51,282 nucleotides of DNA from Barthelona sp. PAP020 (taxonomy: Eukaryota > Metamonada: BaSk clade). The position numbers were made by a program, and so were the translations under genes. This document shows positions 17,665 to 27,620 of the stretch, piece after piece (the first letter of the stretch is position 1; the number at the start of each line of letters is the position of its first letter). The notes under the pieces are model-generated. The model worked only from the letters and a program-made list of their open reading frames with translations, ran no database searches and was not told where the DNA came from. The stretch covers positions 1-51,282 of the forward strand of contig JARQWU010000043.1 of the NCBI GenBank assembly GCA_040182905.1, read 5' to 3'.

Positions 17665-19095
17665 CTAATATTTTGTCATGAAATCTTCATGCCATTGTGT
17701 CCATCTTGGCATTAATTCCAATAAATCGTCAAACTGAGGAAGCACAGTCATTCTGAAATGATAATCATTGGGTTTTTGTTGAAAACTACTTCCAGGAACA
17801 AGGGCAACACCAACATTATCCAATAATTCATCACAGTAAAAATCATCTGGTGCAATATTTCTTTTTTTACACTCTTTTAGGAAGCCTTCTGAGGGATTGA
17901 ATTTGGGATAAATATACATGGCACCTTTGGGTAAAACACATGACATTTTGGACATGGAATTGAATTGTTCCCATAAATACAAAGTGTTTCTTTCATGTTG
18001 TTTTAAAATAGCTTCATGTTCTTGATCATATAAAGCTCTATCAGGAGTGTTTTTTTTTGGAGGTCTTAATTGACAATCTAAGACAATTTGTCCATCTAAA
18101 TTAGGACAGAGCATAGAACCCAACAATTGTAATTGAGATTTAACTTCAGGTAAAATGTTATGACATTCTAAATAACCACCTCGACGGCCACATTCACCAA
18201 TCATACCTTTTGAAGAAGAATGAACACTAAATAATTCCATTTCTGGACATTCTTCTTCCAAATCAATACAACATTTTCTTACAGAGACAAAAGGACAATC
18301 AGAATGAGCATACACATTGCGTTGATAAACTTCATCAGCTAATAAAACCAATTTTTCCCTATGAGCAATTCTAATAACATCTTTTATTTGATCTTCAGGG
18401 ACTAAATTTCCTGTGGGATTACCAGGATTAATAATTACAAAACCTATTGGTTCCAGTCCTTCCGCACGACAATTTTCTATTATTTTAGGCAATTCATCAA
18501 TTGGCATGGCCCAATCCTTTGATTCATCCATATAATATGGTACTGGAACACCACCACATGCTTTAATATAACTGTAATATAATGGATATTGTGGAGATGG
18601 TATCAATATTGCAGACTTTTCGTTTTTTATCATCATACGAATAGAATATTGAATTCCTACAGTGGCACCATCAGTAATGAATAAATTATCAGCAGAAACT
18701 GGTCTAACACCATCTCTTTTATTGATATAATCGACAATACTTTCACGAACCAAATCCATTCCTTGAACAGATGAATAACCACCCGTCTCATTATCATTTC
18801 GGGCGATCAATTCATTAATTCTTTCTTTAACTTCATTTGAAAAAATATCACCCTCTAACAATTCAGGATTACAAAATCCAGAAAGAACTTGTCTTAAAAA
18901 AGTAATAGGTTTTTGACCAACACCTTGTGGATTACCTAAATTGCATTTGAGAATTTTCTTAAAAGGAGTTTCTCCTTTTGCAATTTTCTCATTGACAGTG
19001 GGTACATCTAATTCTTTGAGGTCAAAAGCAGCATCCCAGATGTAAGGATAAGAGTTTTCTTTGGTTAAAACATGACAATTATTTGAATTTGGCAT
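17665..19095 (-). CDS. alanine aminotransferase
   Basis: This is a 476-residue fold-type I PLP enzyme of the alanine aminotransferase (GPT) group, which interconverts alanine plus 2-oxoglutarate with pyruvate plus glutamate. Diagnostic stretches are IPSPQYPLYYS, VIINPGNPTGNL, LLADEVYQRNVY, HSSSKGMIGECGRRGGY (PLP lysine in SSSKG), a CP...GQ motif, and VPGSSFQQ...YHFRMTVLP near the C-terminus. Length and domain order are normal for the family, and there is no targeting presequence, so it is probably cytosolic. In anaerobic protists alanine is a common fermentation end product, so this enzyme may help dispose of pyruvate; that part is inference. The ATG at 19095 follows a TTTTTTATC leader. Confidence 0.95.
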   Translation of the reverse strand: MPNSNNCHVLTKENSYPYIWDAAFDLKELDVPTVNEKIAKGETPFKKILKCNLGNPQGVGQKPITFLRQVLSGFCNPELLEGDIFSNEVKERINELIARNDNETGGYSSVQGMDLVRESIVDYINKRDGVRPVSADNLFITDGATVGIQYSIRMMIKNEKSAILIPSPQYPLYYSYIKACGGVPVPYYMDESKDWAMPIDELPKIIENCRAEGLEPIGFVIINPGNPTGNLVPEDQIKDVIRIAHREKLVLLADEVYQRNVYAHSDCPFVSVRKCCIDLEEECPEMELFSVHSSSKGMIGECGRRGGYLECHNILPEVKSQLQLLGSMLCPNLDGQIVLDCQLRPPKKNTPDRALYDQEHEAILKQHERNTLYLWEQFNSMSKMSCVLPKGAMYIYPKFNPSEGFLKECKKRNIAPDDFYCDELLDNVGVALVPGSSFQQKPNDYHFRMTVLPQFDDLLELMPRWTQWHEDFMTKY

Positions 19096-19641
19096 TGATA
19101 AAAAAATAATAAATGATCAAAAAAGCTACTCAAAAACGTGTGAAAGATTTGGAAGAATTTTTTGAAAAAAAAAAAAATTGACAGAACTTTTTCTACACAT
19201 ACTGACAATAAAAAAGACATACAGAACAAAGGGAGAAAAAATTGAAAGTCAAAATTATAAAAAATCAAAATGAATATCCAGGTCAAAAATATGTGTTAAA
19301 TAATCAAATTGAACCAAAAGACACAATTTGAAATAAAAAAAGGAAAATATTTCAAAAAAGGATGATGGATTTTGTTAACAAAGAATTCTCATTTCAACAA
19401 TTTTTTCAACGATTTGGCATTTTTTTCTTTGTCATTGAAGACATTACTTCTCTAATAAAAAAGGAAAAGGCCTCATTAACCTCAAATTCAAGATTAATTT
19501 CTTTCTTTCTTTTTTGAAAAAAATTACCCCCAGTCAAATTGCTTCTTCTTTATAAATATTGTTTTGATGAACTTTTATTCAAAAAAAAACTCAGAAACAA
19601 AAAATTTCTTTTTTCCTTTGCAGTTTTTGACCTTTATTGAC
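19096..19641. other. divergent promoter region
   Basis: This lies between alanine aminotransferase (minus) and the polyQ protein (plus). It contains A runs (13 A at about 19164) and T runs and no coding signal. An open stretch from TTG at 19564, or ATG at 19567, would extend the polyQ protein by 25-26 Phe/Lys-rich residues; I read it as 5' leader. Confidence 0.5.
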
Positions 19642-19873
19642 ATGCAACGTTTTTCTAATCCCGAATATCGACCTCAACCTGGAATAGGACCACCAATTCA
19701 ACGGGGAAATATTCACCAAAGTAATATTTCGAATCAAAATCCTCCCAACATTATGGGAGGCATGCATCCGATTCAAACAATGCCACGAGGAATTCCTCAA
19801 CAACATCCACAACATGCAATCCATCCCCAACAAATGTATCATCCATCACAACAAACTTATGTTCCCCAACAGC

Positions 19874-19914
<41 letters not shown>

Positions 19915-20172
19915 ATTCAAAATAGATTTATTGTTGATAGAGCAAAATATTGTTTGGCTTCAATGAATAATGAATTTCAAATGACCTTAAGTGCCGAAAA
20001 TTTTTTGGAAGAACAGGTTAGAAAGAGATTGGTCAATTTTTTAGAAAGTGTTAAATTAGATGATCCCAGTTTACAGCCGTGCTATGTAAATGTAGATTAT
20101 TTTGATCTTAAATTACGCTATGATCCAACATTTAGCATTGTGAAACAACAAAGAAATCAGTCAATGATTTGA
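19642..20172 (+). CDS. polyglutamine protein, function unknown
   Basis: This is a 176-residue protein from MQRFSNPEY. Residues 1-75 are rich in Pro, Gln, His and Ile with MGGMH/PQQ motifs. They are followed by 16 consecutive Gln encoded by CAA/CAG, then a compact C-terminal segment of about 85 residues starting at NRFIVDRAKYCLASMNNEF, with two predicted helices and an aromatic-rich end. The layout (low-complexity Q/P tail plus a small helical domain) resembles subunits of transcription coactivator complexes, but I cannot match the C-terminal domain to TAF, TFIIA or Mediator families. The function is left open. There is no signal peptide or membrane segment. Confidence 0.7.
19867..19914 (+). 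repeat. (CAA)n polyglutamine microsatellite
   Basis: Sixteen consecutive glutamine codons, all CAA except one CAG near the 5' end. The near-pure repeat suggests recent or ongoing length change. Confidence 0.95.
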
Positions 20173-20607
20173 TATGTTATGATATTGTGTGTTTTGTTTT
20201 GTTTTCTTTGACATTGCAAATTATTCTGTGATATTTGCTATTTCCTTAATCTGCATGTTTGTTTAAGTATCTTACATTGCTATTGTTATTTTTATAATTA
20301 ACTTTTTTGCACAATTCAACTCTATTTGCATATTGAATCATAAATAATGATTTTTGTTCTTTGTTCTTTTTTTGATGGTCCTATATGTCTCTTTAACTGC
20401 CATTAAAGCTGACAGAGTATTTGGGAGGCTTTGAAAGCTTGTGAGTTTTTTTTTTCAAAATTCTTTATTTCTTTTTCTTTCTTTTTCCAATTGTTTAATT
20501 TTGTTATTGCACTGTAAATATAATTGAGTCTGTCCAGTATTCTTTCTTAAGCTATTTAATATTTTTTTTTTTGATTACCAACTTCATTTTTGACTTTAAA
20601 GTGTATA
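20173..20607. other. intergenic spacer
   Basis: The two flanking genes run in the same direction. The spacer is T-rich with several long T runs and no open frame of note. An in-frame TTG at 20590 precedes the chosen ATG of the next gene. Confidence 0.5.
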
Positions 20608-21288
20608 ATGCGATTGCCACATTTCCCAAAAAATGGATCTGACGAAATAAGAGCTGCTAGAAAAGAAGCTCAACAGAAAGCTCAAAAAATGAAACAAAAT
20701 ATGGATGCAAAACAAGAAAAGAATCAAAAAACTGAAAATAATAGAGCACAGCTAAAACAAATGCGAAAACAAAGACATAGAATGTATGCCAAACAAGAAG
20801 AATCAGCACAGATTGAAAAGATTGTAATGCTTTATCATGATAAAGTCAGAAGGGGTGAAGAAATGATGGAAAACGTAAATGGTACAAACGTAAATCATTC
20901 CTATGACAAGAACAATGTTGACAATGAAGTGTTAGAGTCTCCAAGATTTAATGCTTCAAGACCTGATTCTTCAAGATCAAACCGCAGTAGTCACAGTGAT
21001 GGAAGAAAATCTAAAACATCTGATAAACCATCTTCTCCTCGACCAGGCTCACCAAAAGTCATACCAAATGTTCAAAAATCGAGAATTCCAACGGCAAGGT
21101 CCAAATTTGTGGGTAAAAAGCATTCAAAAAATGATTCCGAAGCAATAAAAAACAAAGCTGCGGCTGAAGAAAGAAAAAAAATGCTTTCTCGCAGAATTCA
21201 CATCAGAAGGGGAGACATTGTACCTGAGGTGTTTGCTTTTAAAATTAGTATGCCCAAAAAGAAACATACTGTATGGGATGATAATTGA
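20608..21288 (+). CDS. basic coiled-coil / low-complexity protein, unknown
   Basis: This is a 226-residue, highly basic protein. Residues 14-75 form a Lys/Gln/Glu/Ala-rich probable coiled coil (EIRAARKEAQQKAQKMKQN and on). The middle is Ser/Asp/Arg/Pro-rich and probably disordered (SRSNRSSHSDGRKSK). The C-terminus returns to basic helix and ends with a distinctive patch, RRGDIVPEVFAFKI and KKKHTVWDDN. I do not recognise the family. Charge pattern and layout are compatible with a microtubule- or nucleic-acid-associated linker. It starts at MRLPHFP, the first ATG of the frame, and converges with the FAM76 gene. Confidence 0.7.
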   Translation: MRLPHFPKNGSDEIRAARKEAQQKAQKMKQNMDAKQEKNQKTENNRAQLKQMRKQRHRMYAKQEESAQIEKIVMLYHDKVRRGEEMMENVNGTNVNHSYDKNNVDNEVLESPRFNASRPDSSRSNRSSHSDGRKSKTSDKPSSPRPGSPKVIPNVQKSRIPTARSKFVGKKHSKNDSEAIKNKAAAEERKKMLSRRIHIRRGDIVPEVFAFKISMPKKKHTVWDDN

Positions 21289-21540
21289 TAAATATTTGTA
21301 TAGTTCCTTTTTTTTTCTCATCAATTTCAAGTCAAAATTGTTGGCATTCAATATCAAAATATTGTTTGCATGTTTTGAAATAATTTTTTTGGCAAATAAA
21401 TGCTCCAATACATTTCTTTGTGGTCAAAAAAAGATCAACCAACATAACAAATGAAACAAAGGTGATAAATGTTTGGATCATTATTGTGACTACCATTTAA
21501 AACAGGCACAATTCAAAATTTTACAAAAAGAAAAAAAAAT

Positions 21541-22551
21541 TCAATTTATCAAAATGTCTTCTTTTCTCTCATCATCATCAAAAAATTGTTTTTCAAGGTC
21601 ATCAAGATTATCATCTGGACTGATTGTCGTCAAACCATTACCTTTTAAAGCACTTAAAATGTTTGACTCAAAACCAGGATTCTTTTTGAGAGAATCAACT
21701 TCGTTCTCAGAAAATTCCAATTGAGTTCTAGCTCTCTCTGCTTCATTTATCAAATCTATTTTATCACTTTCTAATCTTAGCCTGTCACTTTTAAAAATTT
21801 GTATTTCTTGCTGCAAATCTGAATTTTCTTTTTCAAGCAAAAATATTCTATTTTGCAAATCATCAGGTTCAGCATTTGTTTTTTCTGCTCTCAAATTGTT
21901 ATTTATTTCAGCTAATTTGAGCATTTCTTGTTCTTTCTCATTCAAAATATTTTTGTATCGACTTTCATTTTGTGCCAATATTAAATTATGTTCTTCCAGC
22001 AATTTAGTACTTTTTTCTTTCAAAATTTTTATTGATTCTTCCAATATTTGACATGATTTACAAGACTTTTTTTTTGAAACTTCATGCATTTCTTGTTTTT
22101 TTTTTATTTTTTCCATTCTTTTTTGTCTTTGTTTGTATTCAACTGCACACCATAGGCATAATATGGCACCTTCAAAACGCTTTCGACTTTCATCTCCACG
22201 ATCAAACGCACGAAAGATTCCACATTCATCACATTGAATAGGATTTCCAAATTTCTTTTCATTATGTTCACAATAACGACATTTAACACCATTCCATGCA
22301 CATTGATTTCCACAAATACAACATTCATTTGGCTCTTTCATGTGATGTTTCTTCATTTGTCTCCTGCATTGATGACATTCATGAATATCTGAACAAACAT
22401 ATCTTTCCAAACAATTGTAATATAAATGGCAACGATCACATTTTGTCCTTGGACATTTCTTTAAACATTCCAAACATAATGGTTCCTCATTTGCTTCCTT
22501 GCATATTTCAGCTTTTCCACAATTATGACAACGATTTTTGGTTTCACTCAT
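21541..22551 (-). CDS. FAM76-family zinc-binding coiled-coil protein
   Basis: This is a 336-residue protein. Residues 1-130 contain a ladder of CxxC pairs (CHNCG, CLECLKKC, CDRC, CHQC, CCICG, CRYCEHNEKKFG, CDECG, CLWC). The block CxxCxxNEKKFGxPIQCxxC, then AFDRGDESRK, then LCLWCAVEYK closely follows human FAM76A/B, where the matching residues are NSEKKYGPPYSCEQC, AFDRKDDRKK and LLCWLCTLSYKR. The C-terminal 190 residues form a long Glu/Lys/Leu-rich coiled coil, also as in FAM76. In animals FAM76B is a nuclear speckle protein; the biochemical role is poorly known. The start is MSETKNRC; the frame runs 5 codons further up to a GTG, which is unlikely as an initiator. There is no transmembrane segment. 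Confidence 0.88.
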   Translation of the reverse strand: MSETKNRCHNCGKAEICKEANEEPLCLECLKKCPRTKCDRCHLYYNCLERYVCSDIHECHQCRRQMKKHHMKEPNECCICGNQCAWNGVKCRYCEHNEKKFGNPIQCDECGIFRAFDRGDESRKRFEGAILCLWCAVEYKQRQKRMEKIKKKQEMHEVSKKKSCKSCQILEESIKILKEKSTKLLEEHNLILAQNESRYKNILNEKEQEMLKLAEINNNLRAEKTNAEPDDLQNRIFLLEKENSDLQQEIQIFKSDRLRLESDKIDLINEAERARTQLEFSENEVDSLKKNPGFESNILSALKGNGLTTISPDDNLDDLEKQFFDDDERKEDILIN

Positions 22552-22824
22552 GAACAAATCATACACTTATCAGAAAAATTGCCTACTTTGAAATTGTTAT
22601 TTGTACTCAATTTTTTTAGAATTTTAAGATGTTCATTAATCATCTGGTATTGTAAATAGTTTATTGTAATAAATAATGCAAAAAAATGGCTCTTTGTTGC
22701 AAGAGAGTAGTTTTTTTTTCTGCTTTGATATCATACATCGGGAAACTACAAGATTTTTTTTGTTGAAAATATCTCTAATAATGGGATTTTTGTGATATGT
22801 TTCATTATTTGAGATATTCTAACA

Positions 22825-23775
22825 ATGTTACGCTCAAAGATTTTCGAATTTTTAATCAACAGCTTATATATTGAAGATAAAATCACCATTAATCCTCGAA
22901 GAGGATTAGATTATGAAGATTAAAGTGTTTCTTTTTATAAACAAAGATGTCACTGAGCAATTTCATGCAAAATCGAACATTGGATTGAATAGATGAAAAT
23001 TTTATGAGCAAAAAATAGTTTTGTGCATGAATTATTGAAAATTGGAAGAATATTGTATGAGGCACATCATGTCACCATTAAAAATTATCAAAAAACCGCA
23101 AAGAATTACTTAATAAAAACTGAAAAGCCAATAGTGGTGAGACTTGAGAAATTAGACTTACTTCTGATGGTTTGAAAAAAGTTCAAAGTCACACTGGTAC
23201 ATTGAGAAATATCAGAGCAGTAACTTGGGATTTAAATTCACTAGGTATCAATTTGTTTGATAAAATGGAATATGAAGCAGAATCACATGGTAATGAAAGA
23301 CGTTTAGCTTGCTTAGAAACTGTTTGTCTTGCTTTTATGGATGAATACGAAGTTATGGAGATAAAGATCCCTGAATTACACAGAGCAACTAATCGTCAAT
23401 ATTAATTCCAAAATACAAACAAAAAAAAATGACCATGCAATTGGTTGATAGTGAAGATTTGGCATCAGTACGCAAAGAGTTTCCAATTAACCAAAAATTA
23501 AGGGTAATTGGGAGGATCATAATGGTTCTTCTGAAGATTAAATCGATAGTGAAACCGAAAGAGAGATATTTGAATATTCTAATTCCCAAATTGATAATGA
23601 AAGAGGAAATTTTGATGATAACGTTGGTCAAAATGATCGTTACAGTAAAGATTATGAAGAATTCGACCAAGAAGAACAGATTTCATTTCCATATGGAAAT
23701 GAATTTGATCATGTTTTAGACAACGATTTAAACTTACTTGATTCTAATATTGATTTTTTTAATAATTTAATATAG
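22825..23775 (+). pseudogene. decayed gene with acidic C-terminal tail, family unknown
   Basis: Coding-like peptide segments lie in order but in shifting frames. They are: MLRSKIFEFLINSLYIEDK from ATG 22825; FVHELLKIGRILYEAHHVTI around 23025; TSDGLKKVQSHTGTLRNIRA and on to HRATNRQY, stop at 23403; QLVDSEDLASVRKEFPIN; and finally a Glu/Asp/Asn-rich tail, DSETEREIFEYSNSQIDNER to NIDFFNNLI, ending at TAG 23773-23775. At least two internal stops and several frameshifts separate them. The consistent order and composition argue for one broken gene rather than chance frames. I cannot name the family. A palindrome, TAATCCTC-GAA-GAGGATTA at 22890-22908, lies inside. Confidence 0.6.
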
Positions 23776-23975
23776 ATGTGTGAATATGTTTTGGTGTAAA
23801 TATTGTGTTGTAAATGTATTGAACAGATTCTTTATTTTTTCTTCTTTGAATTGTATTTAATCATTACATATTACTCTTTTAAGTCAATTCAAAAAAACAA
23901 ATGGTCAAAAGAAGTTGAATTGTCTTCCATCATATCAAAGAGATTTCACTTTTTTCCCATTTTTTTCAATTTTTT

Positions 23976-23980
23976 TCACA
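23976..23980 (+). promoter_or_regulatory. possible TCA-type initiator
   Basis: TCACA, with the A 11 bases before the ATG at 23989, fits the trichomonad initiator pattern TCA-Py-(T/A). Such short strings are frequent in AT-rich DNA. Confidence 0.25.
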
Positions 23981-23988
23981 GGAATGGT

Positions 23989-25374
23989 ATGCCAATTATT
24001 TCTGATCAATTAATTTGGGAACGGTTTACCAAACAACCCGACGGATATTTTCACCGAATACAAAAAATGATTGCTGCAAGTTCACAATCATTTGTTGAAT
24101 ATGAAATTAAGTTTTTGGGATATCAGCTTTTTGCAGATAATACGTCAATTGTCATGGGAAAAGAAGATGAAAATGAATATCCTTTATTGCCCATCAGATA
24201 TGTTGATAATTTTCGGATTGCACAGTTGGTCACACAATTTATTTGGAATGAATACCCATTTGTTGTTGATTTTTCTTCAAGTGATTCGATAAACAATTGT
24301 AAACCCTTTTTTCCACATTTATGTCCATTTACTATTTTGAATGCTGATCATATCACTAGTATTACCCAAAAAGTTCCTTCATTAAAGTTTGCTATTCAAG
24401 CATATAGTTCCTCAACAATTGATTATTTGAATTTTTCCAGTCGATTCTTACATGTGAATGAATTGGATTCAAGCACATTACATCATAATACCCAATGGAT
24501 ATCATTTCAACAGTTTTCTCATGTATTTAGTACATTTGTAAATGATGAAAACTTGACGGTAATTGAAACTGGAGATTTAGTCAGTCTTCAATTTTTTTCT
24601 TTGAATCCTAAATTTTTATGGTTGACTCCTGAATATAATATTGAGACTTTGATTGAATATCAAAATACCATTATTGGAATGATTTTAGAATTTACAGATG
24701 AAGAAGGGCTATTTAATAGTGATATAAGTTTTAGCACATTAAAAGTGCTTGGAATCACTTTTAAAGATAGTTTTCAAGACCAAGATGATGTGAAAGGGTT
24801 TATATTAAATCAACCTTTATTAAATTATCTGATTATTGATGTGGAACATTATAAATTGAAAAAAGATTTTTTCAAGATGATTAGAGTACAGAATTTAGTT
24901 ATTAAATTGAAGAATGTTGATGAAATTTATATTGAAAATGATGATGTGATCAATTTAGTTGTAATGATTACTGAAAAGAATACTAAGATTCATTTAGATT
25001 GCCCAAATTTAAAAAATATTGAGTTTAAACCATTTTATTTTACTAATAACTATTTATGTCAAAAAATTCAATTATATTTACATGATAATATGCGTGAAGT
25101 AGCAAAATATCCTAAAAGTACCAAAGGTCATATTTTTGAAAGATTGTTGATTTCTTCAATCATTGTAGAAGTCATTAATCAAAACAATAAAGAAAATTTA
25201 CCTATAACTAAATTGTTTTGGATTCAAGATTCGAGATTCATTGAAGAAGAATTCAATAAAATTTATAATTTTAGATTATATCAAAATCTAGCTAAAGAAC
25301 AACTTGTGTTGTTTATGAAAAATCAAATTCGAGTGTTTAATCAAAGTGATCAAGAATTATTTTATTTATCTTAG
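23989..25374 (+). CDS. orphan 461-residue protein, possible divergent LRR-like middle
   Basis: This is an intact 461-residue frame from MPIISDQLIWERF. The frame opens earlier at a TTG (23803), but that extension is Phe-rich leader-like and has no ATG. There is no signal peptide or clear membrane helix. Residues about 245-350 show loosely repeated Leu/Ile strands (TLKVLGITFKD, LLNYLIIDVEHYKL, VQNLVIKLKNV, CPNLKNIEFKPF), suggestive of an irregular leucine-rich solenoid. The rest is unclassified. It lies between two decayed genes, so it may belong to a lineage-specific, fast-evolving family, yet it is itself unbroken over 1.38 kb. The function is unknown. Confidence 0.75.
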   Translation: MPIISDQLIWERFTKQPDGYFHRIQKMIAASSQSFVEYEIKFLGYQLFADNTSIVMGKEDENEYPLLPIRYVDNFRIAQLVTQFIWNEYPFVVDFSSSDSINNCKPFFPHLCPFTILNADHITSITQKVPSLKFAIQAYSSSTIDYLNFSSRFLHVNELDSSTLHHNTQWISFQQFSHVFSTFVNDENLTVIETGDLVSLQFFSLNPKFLWLTPEYNIETLIEYQNTIIGMILEFTDEEGLFNSDISFSTLKVLGITFKDSFQDQDDVKGFILNQPLLNYLIIDVEHYKLKKDFFKMIRVQNLVIKLKNVDEIYIENDDVINLVVMITEKNTKIHLDCPNLKNIEFKPFYFTNNYLCQKIQLYLHDNMREVAKYPKSTKGHIFERLLISSIIVEVINQNNKENLPITKLFWIQDSRFIEEEFNKIYNFRLYQNLAKEQLVLFMKNQIRVFNQSDQELFYLS

Positions 25375-26634
25375 TAAAAATAGAATAAAAAACTTGATTC
25401 AAATACAATCGTTTATTGATTGTTTTGAAACAATATCACTAATCAAAGAATTTAAAAAAGTCAAAAGTTAAATTTACATAGGAATCAATACTTTGTCATT
25501 TTGTATGTTTTTTTCACATAAATGAATGAAATAATTTTTTTTTTTCTTGTACGAACCTTTTCCAGAACTTTCCCAAGTCAGACACTGGGAAACTCAGTTG
25601 ATTAATAAATAATAAACCTTAATCTTTGTTCTTTTCGGGGGGTCCACCATTGCTGAAAGGAACCAATCTTTTTTGAGACCTACTCTTTCAAAGGCTTTCG
25701 TGGGAGAGCAACGCCCTACATGGGGTGTGAAATATTGCATTAATAATTGCTCAAAAGATCTTTACGCTCCGATATTTTTAAAATTTATCCTAATTGTGCA
25801 AGTTTTCGTGCATTCACCATGGCAGGTCAAAAATGTGGGGGTAGTTCAGGGAAAAGTTCCGTATCTTGAGGGAAAAAGGAAGAATCGGAAAATTTCGATT
25901 CACCAAAAATAATAGGCTTGTGAAAACCCTTATTTTTTCTTCTTTGCTTTTAATCCAACTGGGAAACAGCTATATTTAATTACAAAGAAAAGAATACTCA
26001 AAAAACTCTTTCGAGCAAATTTCAATCAAAACCCCAGGAGAACGGGTGAGGAGGATGAGAACAAGGACGAAGAAAAAATAGATAATTAAGGGAATGAAAT
26101 TTAACAAAAGCAAAGTTTTAAAGGCTTACCTTTCACTTTTGAAAAATCAAAATTATTTACATATCAATCGAGTCTCAAAAACCTTTAACCAAGTAAACAC
26201 TATTCCCGTTCACTAATTTTCACAGCGTTTCTTGACCTGCAAAAAATTGGAAAGATTTAGTCACTTGAATTTTCCTGTTATTGGTCTCTCTCCAAAAGAA
26301 ATTTGAGATTCAGAACTTTTCTGCCAAACCTCTTGTTGAAATTGTTATGCGGTTCTCTATACCAACTTCAATTCAACAAAATTGTTGCTCTTTTCCTTGT
26401 TAAAGAATTTGTCTAACATACCATTTTGCGTCTTTTAGACGAAGAACCAGAGTTTTATAGTAAATGAAAGAGGAAGTTTAATATGAAGTTAATACACCTT
26501 AATGAAACATTCGAAGACATCTTTGAAGTAATCATCTTGTAAAAAACTCTTCCCAATGGTTACATCAAAGAACAAACAAACTATGATTGATATTTAACAA
26601 AAAGAAATTCCAAACAACCACACAAAAGACCTTT
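25375..26634. other. decayed, gene-free accessory stretch
   Basis: This contains repeat copy B (25545-25752). After it comes a 55-codon open stretch from about 25922 to a TAA at 26087-26089. That stretch reads like the end of a protein (FNPTGKQLYLITKKRILKKL, then Arg/Asn-rich, then EEDENKDEEKIDN) but has no start. A 79-codon frame at 25673-25912 lies within the repeat and its flank. Base composition is less extreme than in true spacers here. I read the stretch as old coding or mobile sequence in decay. Confidence 0.5.
25545..25752 (+). repeat. dispersed repeat, long copy B (inverted relative to copy A)
   Basis: Aligns with the reverse complement of 146-350, including the identical 23-base core at about 25668-25690 and the shared ACCTTTTCCAGAACTTTCCC start. 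Orientation is opposite to copy A, so the pair forms a distant inverted repeat enclosing about 25 kb. The shared peptide trace FFETYSF...ATP...GCEIL is also kept here. Confidence 0.75.
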
Positions 26635-27620
26635 CTAATCAACACTCTCAACACTCTCATCATCTTCCATCTCTTCATCAATATACTCACGCATATTGCC
26701 ACCATTTCTTTCATCAATATCGATCAAATCCCAACAAAGGTTGATTGACATATTAAAATCTCTTTGATTCATGAAGACCCCTGCACTCACAAATTCTGAA
26801 TGACGATACTGTTTGCATTCATTCAATAAGTGTTGATAAAAGAAAGGCCTCATTCTTCACCAATTCAACTAACTCAGATTTGGACCAAAGCTCAAATTTC
26901 AAATCAAGCCGTTCGCCTTCTTCAATTGTTGTTCTAAGTTGGGGCAGTTCAAAAAGCGCAATTTCGTATCTCTTTTCCATTCTTCATCACTTGCATATAA
27001 TATGTTGAAAAATAACAGCATATCTACGGCATCAAATTTTTCTTTGTAATAACGCATAAGCATTTTGGCAATGTCAAGACGACCAACAGCACGAGTCACA
27101 AACAATGGAGAATCACCATTATCCCTTGATAAATAAACATCAGCACCATATCCAAAATCATTTGAGCAATATCAACATAACCTTTTTCACAATTGACAAA
27201 CAATGGAGAAACGCCATTATTCTTACATATATTAACATCAGCCTCATGATCCAAGAGTATTTTGGCAACATTAGAATGGCCTTGTTGACAGCTAATGTAC
27301 AATGGAGAAACCAAACTTCTTATTACCCAAATTAACATCAGCCCCAAAATCCAATAAAACTCCTCAACAAACCAAACACCCATCAAAAGCAGCGCCATAC
27401 AACGAAGTCCTTCCTTACTTTCCCTGTTTATTCATATCAACACCAGCCTTGATACACTGCTTCACAACTTCAAGATTGACATCACTCGCTCCATAATAAA
27501 TCTTCTTTGGAAGACCATCATCTTCAAATCCATCCACATCTAACCCATCTGGAACGACAACTGACCCATTTTATACTTAGAAAGAGGGTCAATTTCCTCA
27601 ACTGTTGGGTTAACAACCAT
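26635..27620 (-). pseudogene. kinase-less ankyrin pseudogene, relative of the gene at 1072-2886
   Basis: Reading from the minus-strand ATG at 27620, the protein begins MVVN, as in the intact gene. It then jumps within 12 residues to SKYKMGQ, which in the intact gene lies just after the kinase domain, so the whole kinase-like region is absent. Right after that, one A is missing (GGTCAGTTGTC against GGTCAAGTTTTT), shifting the frame. A GAA codon has become TAA at 27415-27417, and further shifts follow in ankyrin repeats 2-5. Recognisable remnants are VNLEVVKQCIKAGVD, SPLYISCQQGHSNVAKILLD and VSPLFVNCEKGYVDIAQMIL. A different C-terminal tail (LDIAKMLMRYYKEKF, then FVSAGVFMNQRDFNMSINLC, ending DDESVESVD) is also split into frames. 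This is a dead copy of a family member. Confidence 0.85.

Noticed and set aside
19564-19641. Possible intron before the polyQ protein, from the TTTCCTTTGCAG string
   Set aside because: No matching 5' splice site or branch sequence of trichomonad type is seen, and a plain ATG follows 21 bases later.
19642-20172. Assignment to TAF12 or a TFIIA subunit
   Set aside because: The polyQ head is suggestive, but the C-terminal segment does not show the histone-fold or TFIIA patterns.
22890-22908. Palindrome TAATCCTC-GAA-GAGGATTA as a regulatory operator
   Set aside because: It sits inside the coding trace of a pseudogene (NPRRGLDYED), which explains it without a regulatory role.
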